Of a stretch of DNA of 64,000 nucleotides, positions 1 to 9,618 are shown piece after piece; positions within the stretch are counted from its first letter, which is position 1; each line of letters begins with the position of its first letter. The stretch is from positions 57,932-121,931 of the forward strand of contig JAOZUO010000001.1 of the NCBI GenBank assembly GCA_029938605.1. Reading direction: 5' to 3'. The stretch is from Deltaproteobacteria bacterium. GTDB taxonomy: Bacteria > Myxococcota_A > Polyangia > HGW-17 > JAJRWW01. The translations under genes and the position numbers were made by a program. The notes beneath the pieces were generated by a model, which did not search any database, was not told the DNA's origin, and saw only the letters and a program-made list of their open reading frames with translations.

Positions 1-182
1 ACGCCACGGTGGACAGCGCCGTGGAGGGCCTCAAGCTAGGCGCCTTCGACTACCTGATGAAGCCCTGCGACATCAAGGTCCTCATGCAAAAGCTCAACGC
101 GGCCATGAAACGGAGACAGCAGCAAGTCGAGGAGGCCATGGAGGCCCGAACCCAGGACATCATCCTCCGACACGGCCGCTAG
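1..182 (+). CDS. Response regulator receiver domain, C-terminal end (gene starts upstream of window)
   Basis: Frame from position 3 reads ATVDSAVEGLKLGAFDYLMKPCDIKVLMQKLNAAMKRRQQQ...GRstop; the GAFDYLMKP motif is typical of the CheY-like receiver C-terminus. Confidence 0.85.
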   Translation, partial: ATVDSAVEGLKLGAFDYLMKPCDIKVLMQKLNAAMKRRQQQVEEAMEARTQDIILRHGR

Positions 183-215
183 GCCCTTTTCCCCAGGGCC
201 ACCCCCGACACCCCT

Positions 216-1565
216 ATGCCGCGCCGCGCACCTCTCTGGTTCATCCTCGTGATTGTTGGCCAGCTACTGATGGCCACGGGAGATGCACGCGCCGACGCCG
301 CGGACTACAGCCCCCACAACTTCGAATGGCAGGGCACTTCAAGGCTCTTTGAGCTGGCCGCCGAGCGCGGCTTCAGCATCGAGACCCGGTCCAACCTCGA
401 CTGGAAAAAGATCGAAAAACGTCACATCCTGCTCTTCCTGTATCCCACGGCGCCGATCCCGTCCGAGAAGCTCGTGGCGTACCTGCGGGGGGGCGGTCGC
501 GTGATCCTCGCCGATGACTTCGGCTCCACCGCAGAGCTGCTCGAAAAGCTGGGCGTGCGTCGCGTCCCGGTGAACGGCGCCCGACTCAGCCGGTTGCACG
601 CGGAGAACCCAGCGCTGCCCATCGCCACTCCCCTCACGCCCCATCCCCTGAACAACGGTATCCCAGAGCTGGTGACCAACCACCCGGCAGCCTTCGACAC
701 GCAGCTCCCCGCCATCTTCGGCTTCGAGCCCGCCGGCGGTGCGCTGGTGGTAGCCGCCACCCTGGGTCGTGGCCGCATCGTGCTGATCTCCGACCCCTCC
801 GTCTTCATCAACCGGATGCTCAAATTCCCCGGGAACGAGGCCTTCACCCGACGGCTCCTGGGCTATCTGGGGCGACCGGGCGAGGATAGCTATGTGGTCT
901 TTACGCAGCACTTCACCGAGACGGGCTCTCCCAAGCCCACCGTGAAGGTGAGGGTTCCCCCTCCGCCAGGGCTGTCGGCCATCCTCGCCGACGCCAACAC
1001 CCTCCTGGCGGAGTTCAACGAGTACATGCTGGACCGGGTGTGGATCATGCCCATCGCCACACTCTTCGCCGGCCTGCTCCTGGCGCTGGCAGTCTGGGTG
1101 ATCCCCATGATGCGGCCCCGGTACGACGCTAGCTGGACCCGGCCTGGAGAGGGCCCACCGCCGGCGCGCTACGCACGGGATCTGGAGCCTTACATGAGCG
1201 GCAGCCCGCGCAAGATGAACTTCGCCTACCCGGCCGCGGTGTTTCGAGACGTCATGGACGTGGACCTGGAACAGACCCTCGGCGTTGCGGCGCCCCTGGC
1301 CACCATGGATGAGCCGGCCTTGCGTCGCATGGTACAGAAGCGGGCCGGCGCCGAGGCGGAGCGACTGTGTACCCTGCTCATTGGACTCACGCGCCGTATC
1401 CCCCACCGGGAGATGGTGACCCCCTTTACCCTGACTCCACGCTACAGCTTCCGCGAGCTCAAACGGCTCCAGGACTGCGGCCGTCTCCTCCTGGAGGCCC
1501 TGCGCCCAAGCGACGGAACCCCCAATCAAACCGCAACCGACGAACGGACGACAACGAACGGATAA
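216..1565 (+). CDS. DUF4350-domain membrane protein
   Basis: Signal peptide, GGGRVILADDFGS and GRGRIVLISDPSVFINRML motifs, TM segment near residue 280; directly upstream of MoxR and DUF58 genes. Confidence 0.8.
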   Translation: MPRRAPLWFILVIVGQLLMATGDARADAADYSPHNFEWQGTSRLFELAAERGFSIETRSNLDWKKIEKRHILLFLYPTAPIPSEKLVAYLRGGGRVILADDFGSTAELLEKLGVRRVPVNGARLSRLHAENPALPIATPLTPHPLNNGIPELVTNHPAAFDTQLPAIFGFEPAGGALVVAATLGRGRIVLISDPSVFINRMLKFPGNEAFTRRLLGYLGRPGEDSYVVFTQHFTETGSPKPTVKVRVPPPPGLSAILADANTLLAEFNEYMLDRVWIMPIATLFAGLLLALAVWVIPMMRPRYDASWTRPGEGPPPARYARDLEPYMSGSPRKMNFAYPAAVFRDVMDVDLEQTLGVAAPLATMDEPALRRMVQKRAGAEAERLCTLLIGLTRRIPHREMVTPFTLTPRYSFRELKRLQDCGRLLLEALRPSDGTPNQTATDERTTTNG

Positions 1566-1568
1566 TTG

Positions 1569-2540
1569 ATGCAACCCACTGGCATTGAAAAGCAGCAACT
1601 GGACCAGGTGAGCCACCTGGTGTCGGCCATCCAGCAAGAGATCGCAAAGGTGTACATCGGCGATCCCACCACGGTACAGGTACTGCTCACCGCCCTGGTG
1701 GCCCGGGGCCATGTCCTGCTCGAGGGCGTCCCCGGCGTGGCAAAGACCACCCTGGTGAAGGCCTTCAGCACCACCCTGAGCTGCAGCTTCAAGCGGATCC
1801 AGTTCACGCCGGATCTGCTCCCTTCGGACATCACCGGCACCTATATTCTGGACATGCGGGAGAACACCTTCGTGCTCCGAGAAGGGCCCATCTTCGCGCA
1901 GATCGTGCTTGGGGACGAGATCAACCGCGCACCGGCGAAGACCCAGTCGGCCCTGTTGGAGGCCATGCAGGAGCGTCAGGTCACCATTGACGGTCAGACG
2001 CGCCACCTGGAGCCGCCCTTCATGGTGCTCGCCACTCAGAACCCCATCGAGCATGACGGCACCTACCCGCTGCCCGAGGCCCAGGTGGACCGATTCATGA
2101 TCAAGCTGGAGCTGGCCTATCCGCACGAGCAAGCGGAGATGCAGATGCTCGAGACCTATAACAAGCCCCTTCCCGAGCTGCACTCCCTGCTGGAGGCCGA
2201 GCAGATCGTGGCCCTGCAGGACCTGGCCGAGCAGGTGCACATCGAGCGTGAGCTGATCCAGTACGTGCTGGGGCTCGTCACCTTCACCCGGACCCACCGC
2301 CGCATCTTCCTGGGCGCCTCGCCCCGGGCCGGACTGAACCTGCTGTACGCCTCGAAGGCCTGGGCCCTGCTGCGCGGGCGGGACTACGTGCTGCCCGATG
2401 ATGTGAAGGGGTTGGCGCCCCATGTGCTTTCCCACCGGATCCTCCTCACCCCCGAGGCGGAGCTGGAGGGCATGACGCCCCGCCAAATCGTTACCGAGGC
2501 CCTGGACCGGGTGCCCTATCGGGGGTCAGCCGGCGGATGA
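1569..2540 (+). CDS. MoxR-family AAA+ ATPase
   Basis: GHVLLEGVPGVAKTTLVKAF Walker A, LGDEINRAPAKTQSALLEAMQERQVT, LATQNPIEHDGTYPLPEAQVDRF. ATG at 1569 preferred over TTG at 1566. Confidence 0.95.
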   Translation: MQPTGIEKQQLDQVSHLVSAIQQEIAKVYIGDPTTVQVLLTALVARGHVLLEGVPGVAKTTLVKAFSTTLSCSFKRIQFTPDLLPSDITGTYILDMRENTFVLREGPIFAQIVLGDEINRAPAKTQSALLEAMQERQVTIDGQTRHLEPPFMVLATQNPIEHDGTYPLPEAQVDRFMIKLELAYPHEQAEMQMLETYNKPLPELHSLLEAEQIVALQDLAEQVHIERELIQYVLGLVTFTRTHRRIFLGASPRAGLNLLYASKAWALLRGRDYVLPDDVKGLAPHVLSHRILLTPEAELEGMTPRQIVTEALDRVPYRGSAGG

Positions 2541-4234
2541 GACCCAGCCTCACCACAGGCGGCAAGTCCGTTCTGGCCACCGCGGGGCTCTTCATCCTGG
2601 GAGGCGTGATCGTCCGCTCCTGGCCCCTGGTGTCGTTGGGCGGCGTCGCCCTGGTCATGCTCCTGGCGGCCATGATCCTCTTCTATCCGCGCACAATCCT
2701 CCTGGGCCGTCGCAAGCTTGAGGTGGCCTGGTGGATTCCGCCCTCGGAGATGGCGGGGGGTGCGCTCATGGTGGGCAATCCCTTCGGGCTGCAGCTCTTT
2801 GTGCGCAATCGATCCCCGTACAACCTCGGCCGGGCCGAGATCAGCGTGCTGCACTCCGAGCCCATAGAGATGCTCTCGCCCGACCCGGCCACGCTCATCG
2901 CCAAAGGCGCCGAGGTGGAGCTCGAGCTCCAGGCGCGGTGCCACTCCGCGGGCCAGTGGTTTTTCTATGGGGTGACCCTGCGGCTGGTGGGCCCCCTCGG
3001 GCTGTACCAGGTCATCGCCTACTATCCACTGCCGCTAACCACGCGCATCTTCCCGCGCTTCGCGCCGATCCGGGCGTCTGTACCCCATCGGCCCCGTACG
3101 GGCACGCCCCACGAGCGCAGCGGACGCCACCCCCTCAAGCTGCGCGGGCTAGGCGGCGACCTGCGGGAGATCCGGGACCATCAGCACGGCGACCCCTTCA
3201 AGAACATCGCCTGGAAGGCCACGGCCCGCATGCGCAAGCTGATGGTCAAGGAGTACGAGAGCGAGATCATGGTCACCCACTATGTGGTGCTCGACATCTC
3301 GTGGTCCATGCGCTCGGGCGACTTCGGCTCCTCCAAACTCGACTACGGCGTAGACCTGGCAGCATCCTTCGCGCGATGGGCCATCGAGTCGGGTGACCGT
3401 GTGGGGTTGGTGACCTTTGACAGCCGCGTCTACTCCAAGATCCGCCCCTCGGACGGCCGCCCCCACCTGGCCAAGATCATCGACCGGCTCATGGAGCTTC
3501 GCAACATCGTAGACGAGGATCTCACCAACCTGACCCAGGGGGAGCTCGTGCGAGCGGTGGCCGAGTTCATGCTCTACCAGGACGGCGTGAACGTGCGTAT
3601 TCGAACCGCGCCAACGCCCCAGAGCGATCTCTGGGACCGCATCGTCACCGACCACCTGGGCAACCTCTACGACTTCAAGGCCCTCGCCCACTGGGTGGAC
3701 CAGTACCTCGACAAGCACCAGCAGGGGCGACGCGCCACCCGCTGGTGGCGCCCCGTGGTGGCCCAGACCCAGGAGCTAAGAAACCTGCGGCGGTTCTGCC
3801 AGATACGGGGCATCGACCTGCCCTATCGCAGCGGCGACGACGTGCACGGCTCCAAGGACGCCGGCCTCACCGACGCCATCAGCCAGGTGTCCGCCTCGCG
3901 GGGCTCGCAGTTCATCCTGCTCATCTCCGACCTGGAGGGCATCACCACCGGGGGCGGCGTCATGAAGGGGCTCGCCATGGCGGTCCGCAAGCACCACCAC
4001 CCTGTGCTCATCGTGCCCCACACGCCCAGATTCGGCCCAAAGCCCGTGAGCGAGGAGTCCCGGGCCGTGGCCGACATCCTTCGAGCGGACGAAGATCGAC
4101 GCACGAGCCGCCTCCGCCGGGAGGTAGCCAAGCTCGGCGTACCGGTGCTGCACGCCGCCCCCGAAGACGCCCTGATGCTGCTGCTGCGTCGCCTGGCCCG
4201 GATCCGCCGCCTCCGCTCCGGACGCGGAGCCTGA
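2537..4234 (+). CDS. DUF58 / VWA-like domain protein
   Basis: REIRDHQHGDPFKNIAWKATARMRKLMVKEYE and VVLDISWSMRSGD; 4-nt overlap with the MoxR gene. Confidence 0.92.
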   Translation: MRPSLTTGGKSVLATAGLFILGGVIVRSWPLVSLGGVALVMLLAAMILFYPRTILLGRRKLEVAWWIPPSEMAGGALMVGNPFGLQLFVRNRSPYNLGRAEISVLHSEPIEMLSPDPATLIAKGAEVELELQARCHSAGQWFFYGVTLRLVGPLGLYQVIAYYPLPLTTRIFPRFAPIRASVPHRPRTGTPHERSGRHPLKLRGLGGDLREIRDHQHGDPFKNIAWKATARMRKLMVKEYESEIMVTHYVVLDISWSMRSGDFGSSKLDYGVDLAASFARWAIESGDRVGLVTFDSRVYSKIRPSDGRPHLAKIIDRLMELRNIVDEDLTNLTQGELVRAVAEFMLYQDGVNVRIRTAPTPQSDLWDRIVTDHLGNLYDFKALAHWVDQYLDKHQQGRRATRWWRPVVAQTQELRNLRRFCQIRGIDLPYRSGDDVHGSKDAGLTDAISQVSASRGSQFILLISDLEGITTGGGVMKGLAMAVRKHHHPVLIVPHTPRFGPKPVSEESRAVADILRADEDRRTSRLRREVAKLGVPVLHAAPEDALMLLLRRLARIRRLRSGRGA

Positions 4235-4247
4235 GTGTAGCGCCCGT

Positions 4248-5477
4248 ATGTTCGACACCACATTCATCGATGCGAAGGATCACTGGACGCTGCTGGCGCT
4301 GCTCATCGTGGCCGGGGGACTGGGCCTGTGGGCAGAGAGGACGCGGTGGGGAGCACGACTCAGCGCGGTGGTGGTGACCATGGGAGTAGCCTTCGTGCTG
4401 TCGAACCTCTCGGTCATCCCATCGGCGGCGCCCGTCTACGACGTCACGTGGACCTACCTGGTGCCGCTGGCGATCCCCCTGCTGCTGTTTCGCGCGAACC
4501 TGCGGCGAATCATCAAAGAGGCCGGGGCCACCCTGGTGGCCTTCGGCATAGGCGGTGTGGGCACGCTGCTGGGCACAGTGCTGGCATTTCACATCGTCCC
4601 CATGGGGCAGCACGCCTGGCAGCTCGCGGGCATCTTCGCGGCGACCTACGTCGGCGGCGCCCTCAACTTCGTGGCCACGGCCAAGGCCGTGGGACTCCAG
4701 TCCGGAGACCTGTTGGCCGCGTCCATGGCCGCGGACAACCTGATGATGGCGCTGTACTTCATGGTTATCTTCGCCCTGCCCGGGTTCCATTGGCTGCGAC
4801 AACGCTACACGGATCGAGGCTACGACCCCGCCGTAGACGTTGCCATAGACGTTGCCAAAGACGTTGCCAAAGACGTTACCGAAGACATTGCCAAAGACAT
4901 TGAAATGACCGTCGATGAGGCGGATGACGAACCTGGCGAGGACGACGCCAGCGGACGGAACCTCCCCCTGCTCGAGCTGGGACTCGCGCTGGCGCTCTCG
5001 GCGTCCCTCTGCGCGCTGGGGTTCTGGTTGCAGCGCGTCACGGGGCTGCGGGGATCGGGGATCCTGTTCACGACGGTCTTCATCGTGGCGCTGGCCACGC
5101 TCTTTCCAGCTCAGCTCGAGCGGTTGGTGCCGGCCGAGCGGGTGGGCGTGTTTCTGATGCAGATCTTCTTCGCGGTCATCGGCGCCAGCGCCAACGTGGC
5201 CATCGTCCTACGGGTGGGGCCCATCCTGTTCCTCTTCGCGGCGGTGATCCTCTCGGTGCACCTGCTGTTTCTACTGGTGGCCGGGAAGCTCCTACGCCTG
5301 GACCTGGCGGAGCTGGTCATCGCCTCCAACGCCAATATGGGCGGCCCCACCACCGCCGCCGCCATGGCCACGGCGCGAGGATGGCGCCGCCTGGTGGTCC
5401 CCGCCATCCTCTGCGGCACCCTGGGCTACGCCAGCGCCACCTTCATCGGCACCGCCGTGGGCTTCTGGCTGAAATAG
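4248..5477 (+). CDS. DUF819 family integral membrane protein with an Asp/Val/Lys-rich repeat insertion
   Basis: Multiple TM helices; YVGGALNFVATAKAVGL and NANMGGPTTAAAMATARGWRRLVVPAILCGTLGYA are DUF819-like. Confidence 0.8.
   Translation: MFDTTFIDAKDHWTLLALLIVAGGLGLWAERTRWGARLSAVVVTMGVAFVLSNLSVIPSAAPVYDVTWTYLVPLAIPLLLFRANLRRIIKEAGATLVAFGIGGVGTLLGTVLAFHIVPMGQHAWQLAGIFAATYVGGALNFVATAKAVGLQSGDLLAASMAADNLMMALYFMVIFALPGFHWLRQRYTDRGYDPAVDVAIDVAKDVAKDVTEDIAKDIEMTVDEADDEPGEDDASGRNLPLLELGLALALSASLCALGFWLQRVTGLRGSGILFTTVFIVALATLFPAQLERLVPAERVGVFLMQIFFAVIGASANVAIVLRVGPILFLFAAVILSVHLLFLLVAGKLLRLDLAELVIASNANMGGPTTAAAMATARGWRRLVVPAILCGTLGYASATFIGTAVGFWLK
4836..4907 (+). repeat. In-frame 12-bp tandem repeat (~6 units, gacgttgccaaa) inside the DUF819 gene
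   Basis: Direct reading: gacgttgccata gacgttgccaaa gacgttgccaaa gacgttaccgaa gacattgccaaa gacattgaaatg. Confidence 0.9.
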
Positions 5478-5497
5478 AAACAGACGCGCTCGGAGAG

Positions 5498-8400
5498 CTA
5501 CTTGGCCGCGGCGAGCAGGAGGGTCGAGATCAGGCCGAGCTTCGTTTCGTCTACTTTGAGCCGCAGGGCGAGCACCTTGCCCCGGGTCTCGAAGCGGAGG
5601 CTGGTGACCAGGGACTTAAACGGGCCGGGGATCTTGGAGGAGAACATCTTCACCATCATAGGCAGCAACCTGTTCAGCTTGGTGGCCACACCGCTCGAGT
5701 TGCAGGTGGCGGCGAGGGTGAGGTCCAGCCCGCTCCCCGACGCCAGCCCGTAGAGCATGAAGTTTTCGATGGTAGCTCCCGACCCTGCCTTGAGCTGCGC
5801 CAGGAGGGAAGCTGCTTGCTTCTGCAGGTCTGGCGACAACGTCATGGCGATCAGCATGTGGGGCGTGGACGTGACGCCCATTCCCTTGAGTAGCGCCTTG
5901 CCCCAGCCAGTATCCGCGGCGCTCTTGACCCTCTTACTGGTCATGCGGGACAGCCCGTGGCGAATGAAATCCGTGGACGAAAAGAGCACCAGCTTGTTCG
6001 ACGTAAGCACCAGGTTGAGGTCGTCCTTTGCCAGGACCGTGTGACCCGCCACCTTGGTCTCCTGGATCTTCCCCTCCGCCTTTTTCAGGGCCCGGAGCAA
6101 TGCCTTAGTCTTGAGATCGCCCGACACCGCGAAGATCATGACGGGCTCTTCGGTGCCACCGGCGGTCTTCTTGAACCTCAGGCCCATGGCAATCGTGCCG
6201 ATTTTGGCCGGTGACAGTCCCATGGAGGCCAGGGCCTTGAAGGCATTGGCGGGAATCTTTGCCAGGAGCTGGCGACCCCAGCGGGTCTTGCGCACTGCAT
6301 CCAGATCCACTTGACCCCAGAGGGGGAGCTCGGGCGGGATCACCCGGAGGGGGTTCCTCTCGGAGGCCTTGATGCCGGCACGGCTGCGACGGCCCTTGGT
6401 GATCTTGCCAGGCGCCGGCAGCTTCTTTCCGACCCCCAGCAGAGCACCGATGCCCGACGTGGCTTTCCCGGATCCGCTCAAGGCGGAAGACCGCCCACCC
6501 AGCACCCCGAACAACCCGCCGAGGGACGGTTTCTTTGCCGCAACACGCACGGGAGTGGGTCCCATGGGGGCCAGACGTGCAGCTACCGGGCCCATGGCCG
6601 CGGCGGATTTGCCCGCCGGGCGCATGGTCGCTGGGCGCATGGTCGCGGACCGCTTCATGTCGCCCTTGGCCAGCGTCATCCCCTGTTCGGTCTTGGTCTT
6701 GGGCCCGACCTTGGAGGACGACTTCGAGTCGCCTCCATCGCCCCCCCCGAGCACGAAGAACCACAGCCCAAACCCCACCAGACCCAAAGCCACCAGCACG
6801 AGCACGATGATCAGCGGGAGGTTGCTCTTTTTCTGGTGCGCAGCGGAGGTGGGCAACATGGCATCGGTGCCACTGACGGCCCCAATGGGTCGGGAGCCGG
6901 CCACCGGCACGGGCTGGGAGGGCGCTCCTGGAAGGGGCGCTTGAGGAACCGCCGTCATGGGACCGGTTCCACCGCCCACGAGCCAGCCGTTACGCGCCAT
7001 CATCTGCCGGAGGTCCTCACGCAGCTCCGACACAGCGGAGTATCGGGTGTCCCGCTCCTTGGCGAGCATCTTAAGGATGATCGGGTCGAAATCCTGGGGC
7101 ACCGTAGGCACCAGGGAAGAGACGGGCTGAGGAGTCTCCTTGAGCTGCCACTGGATGATGGATGCCGGCGAGTCGCTCGAAAACGGCAGCGTGCCCGTGA
7201 GCATCTGGTACGCCAACATACCCAGGGCATAGATGTCTGACCGCCCATCGAGCTGCTTCCCCATGAGCTGCTCCGGGGACATGTACTCGAGGGTCCCCAG
7301 GGTCTGGCCGGCCGCCGTGAGCTGCGGCCCCGCCGCCAGATCTCCCGCCACGATCTTGGCGATACCGAAGTCGAGGATCTTCACGAAGTCCGGGTAGTCA
7401 GGGCGGTGCTCAAGAAAGACGTTCTCGGGCTTGATGTCCCGGTGCACGATGTTCATGGAGTGCGCCTCACCCAGGGAGGTGCAGCACTGCTCGAGGATCC
7501 CGGCGGTGCGGGCCGCCGGGACGAGGGTAAGCTCCTCCATGACATCGAACAGCGTCTCTCCCTGGAGCAGCTCCATGGCGATGTAGAGCAGCCCGTTTTC
7601 AGTCTCGTCGAAGTCGTAGGTAATGATGGTGTGCGGATCCCGCAGGTTACAGGCGGACTTTGCCTCCCGTCGAAAACGCGCCACCAGGTTCTCGTCCTGG
7701 CTCATGCCCGGAGCCAGCACCTTGATGGCCACCTCGCGATCCATCTGGATCTGCCTGGCCCGGTACACGTCCCCAAAGCCCCCTTCGCCGATGTGTTGCT
7801 CCACCAGGTAGCGGCGATTCAGGGTCTTACCCGTGAGGTCATCGTCGTCAGGTCCCGGGGCCACACTCGCTCCACCGGGTACAGGAGCAGCAACGCTCGG
7901 CGGGGCCGCCGTGGGGGGCGCAGCCATGGGGGGCGCAGCCATGGGAGGCGCAGCCATGGGAGGCGCAGCCATGGGAGGCGCAGCCCTGGGAGGCGCAGCC
8001 ACGGGAGGCGCACCGGGGGCCACCCCCGGAGGCGAAATGGGGCCGGGTGCGCCAGGACCACCAACGGCGATGGTCTCCATCATCCCCGGGGACGGTTGGA
8101 CGGGTGGAGCCCCGGGTGTAAGCGGGGCCGGGCGCGGCACCACCGCGCTCGGCCCGTTCCCCATGGGACCGGCTACGCTCGGTCCGTTCCCCATGGGACC
8201 GGCCACGGACCTCGCCCGAGAGGGCGGCCCCTTGGGCATGGAAGTGATCCGCGACGACGGGCCCCCGACGGGCGCTGAGGGAGTCGCCGGCGTGTACGCC
8301 GGTTGGGCGGCAGCAGGGGGAGAGTAGGCCGGCTGCACGGGTGCCTGGGGCGCGGGCGCCTGGGGCACGGGCGCCTGGGGCACGGGCGCCTGGGGTACAG

Positions 8401-8659
8401 GTGCCTGGGGCACGGGTGCCTGGGCTACGGGCGCCTGGGCTACGGGCGCCTGGGCTACGGGTGCCTGGGCTACGGGCGCCTGGGCTACGGGCGCCTGGGG
8501 CACGGGTACCTGGGCCGAGGGAGAGCCCGAGCCCATAAACAGCGTCTGGTTGGCGGACCCCTGGTCCTGGCCGCCCGGCGTGGGCGCTCCACACCCACCG
8601 CAGAACATGGCGCCGGCCTTGTTCCGCTTCCCGCACTTCCCGCAAATATTATCGGCCAT
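5498..8659 (-). CDS. Hanks-type Ser/Thr protein kinase with N-terminal zinc ribbon and Pro/Ala repeat linkers
   Basis: Zinc ribbon CGKCGKRNKAGAMFCGGCG; IGEGGFGDVYRARQ, VHRDIKPENVFLE, DFGIAK, GTLEYMSPEQ; TM segment; unknown C-terminal domain. Start at MADNICG (8659) preferred to the upstream start at 8749. Confidence 0.93.
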   Translation of the reverse strand: MADNICGKCGKRNKAGAMFCGGCGAPTPGGQDQGSANQTLFMGSGSPSAQVPVPQAPVAQAPVAQAPVAQAPVAQAPVAQAPVPQAPVPQAPVPQAPVPQAPAPQAPVQPAYSPPAAAQPAYTPATPSAPVGGPSSRITSMPKGPPSRARSVAGPMGNGPSVAGPMGNGPSAVVPRPAPLTPGAPPVQPSPGMMETIAVGGPGAPGPISPPGVAPGAPPVAAPPRAAPPMAAPPMAAPPMAAPPMAAPPTAAPPSVAAPVPGGASVAPGPDDDDLTGKTLNRRYLVEQHIGEGGFGDVYRARQIQMDREVAIKVLAPGMSQDENLVARFRREAKSACNLRDPHTIITYDFDETENGLLYIAMELLQGETLFDVMEELTLVPAARTAGILEQCCTSLGEAHSMNIVHRDIKPENVFLEHRPDYPDFVKILDFGIAKIVAGDLAAGPQLTAAGQTLGTLEYMSPEQLMGKQLDGRSDIYALGMLAYQMLTGTLPFSSDSPASIIQWQLKETPQPVSSLVPTVPQDFDPIILKMLAKERDTRYSAVSELREDLRQMMARNGWLVGGGTGPMTAVPQAPLPGAPSQPVPVAGSRPIGAVSGTDAMLPTSAAHQKKSNLPLIIVLVLVALGLVGFGLWFFVLGGGDGGDSKSSSKVGPKTKTEQGMTLAKGDMKRSATMRPATMRPAGKSAAAMGPVAARLAPMGPTPVRVAAKKPSLGGLFGVLGGRSSALSGSGKATSGIGALLGVGKKLPAPGKITKGRRSRAGIKASERNPLRVIPPELPLWGQVDLDAVRKTRWGRQLLAKIPANAFKALASMGLSPAKIGTIAMGLRFKKTAGGTEEPVMIFAVSGDLKTKALLRALKKAEGKIQETKVAGHTVLAKDDLNLVLTSNKLVLFSSTDFIRHGLSRMTSKRVKSAADTGWGKALLKGMGVTSTPHMLIAMTLSPDLQKQAASLLAQLKAGSGATIENFMLYGLASGSGLDLTLAATCNSSGVATKLNRLLPMMVKMFSSKIPGPFKSLVTSLRFETRGKVLALRLKVDETKLGLISTLLLAAAK
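7915..8012 (-). repeat. 15-bp tandem repeat encoding AAPPM units
   Basis: gcagccatgggaggc repeated in tandem. Confidence 0.9.
8340..8515 (-). repeat. 15-bp tandem repeat encoding APVAQ / APVPQ units (about 12)
   Basis: gcctgggctacgggc and variants repeated in tandem. Confidence 0.92.
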
Positions 8660-8680
8660 GCTACTCCCTGCTCCTACTTT

Positions 8681-8727
8681 TGCGCCCATTTGCGCCCATT
8701 GGCACCCGCTGGCACCCGCTGGCACCC
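8681..8727. repeat. Adjacent 10-bp tandem repeats TGCGCCCATT x2 and GGCACCCGCT x2.5 upstream of the kinase start
   Basis: tgcgcccatttgcgcccattggcacccgctggcacccgctggcaccc read directly. Confidence 0.9.
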
Positions 8728-8792
8728 TGAATTGGGTGAACGTTATCACACCCCGTCACTCATTGAAACCAGGTGTCAGGCCAGACTCGAGG

Positions 8793-9013
8793 GCCCCAAA
8801 GGCCGATCAGACCTCTTCGAAAGGCCGATCAGACCTCTTCGAAACGTAGGAGCTGATCTCCGAGGCGGATAAAGTCTCCGGGCTGAAGCAGCCGCTCCTT
8901 GTCCACCTGAATGTAGGTACCATTGGAGCTGTTGAGGTCCACCAACCAGGCCTTGCCGCCTTCGTTACGAATGGCGGCGTGCATGCGGGACATGAAGTCG
9001 TCGTCCGAAAAGA
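8793..9013. repeat. 221-bp direct repeat, copy A (copy B 11159-11379)
   Basis: Exact identity by eye at a constant offset of 2366 bp; diverges on both sides. Confidence 0.93.
8829..9013 (-). pseudogene. Truncated FHA-domain C-terminus, exact copy of the 3' end of the 11195-12679 gene
   Basis: Encodes FSDDDFMSRMHAAIRNEGGKAWLVDLNSSNGTYIQVDKERLLQPGDFIRLGDQLLRFEEV, identical to the end of the full-length gene. Confidence 0.93.
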
Positions 9014-9180
9014 GGTGCTCATTCACTGTATGTGGGTAGATTCCGGTGATCCAATCCCCTCTTCTGTTCAGAAACAATGGAATTGTTTTCGTAGAGGCTG
9101 TGAAAACAGTGGTCAACCGTTCCTAGCGGTTGTCCACCGGACCGGCAGTTTCCATCAGCCTTCCCCCGGCTCGTAAATTT

Positions 9181-9346
9181 GGTCCCCATATGGGACTTAA
9201 CTCGCTGGTTGACAGCTCAACCCCTGAGTTCGGTCTCTATATGGGACACAACTCGCTGGTTGACAGCTCAACCCCTGAGTTCGGTCCCTATATGGGACAC
9301 AACTCGCTGGTTGACAGCTCAACCCATGAGTTCGGTCCTTATTTGG
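9181..9346. repeat. 51-bp tandem repeat, 3 full units plus a partial; each unit has a perfect GGTTGA-CAGC-TCAACC hairpin
   Basis: ATATGGGACACAACTCGCTGGTTGACAGCTCAACCCCTGAGTTCGGTCCCT repeated; hairpins at 9207-9222, 9258-9273, 9309-9324. Confidence 0.92.
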
Positions 9347-9618
9347 CCTGCGCGGAGCAACTTGCTCCGACCCGTCCACCCCGATGTTCACCAGCCTGTC
9401 GAGCGGGTCCTTCGGGCGGAGTCGTTCCAAAACACGCTCAAGGGACAGCGATGATCGCCGACAGAATCCCAAGGAGAAGTGCGGTCACGCGGTGCGGGCT
9501 CGGTTCAATGTCAGGTCGACACCGCCGCATCATGGCGCAGAGATCGTGAGACAGCACCGCCAGCGTCACCGGCCCCGGTGCCATTGCCGGCTGCGGTCGT
9601 CATGAACACCACCAGGTG

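Noticed and set aside
339-2486. 715-aa minus-strand ORF opposite DUF4350/MoxR
   Set aside because: Antisense to two well-supported genes; His/Gly/Leu-rich composition typical of GC-rich shadow ORFs.
7915-8515. Repeat arrays as independent mobile elements
   Set aside because: In-frame coding repeats within a kinase linker; no element hallmarks.
9181-9346. Possible CRISPR array
   Set aside because: Units are contiguous near-identical tandem repeats without unique spacers; no cas genes nearby.
9130-9549. Plus-strand ORF MGHNSLVDSST repeat protein
   Set aside because: Open only because the 51-bp unit is a multiple of three; no domain, no convincing RBS; treated as a DNA repeat.
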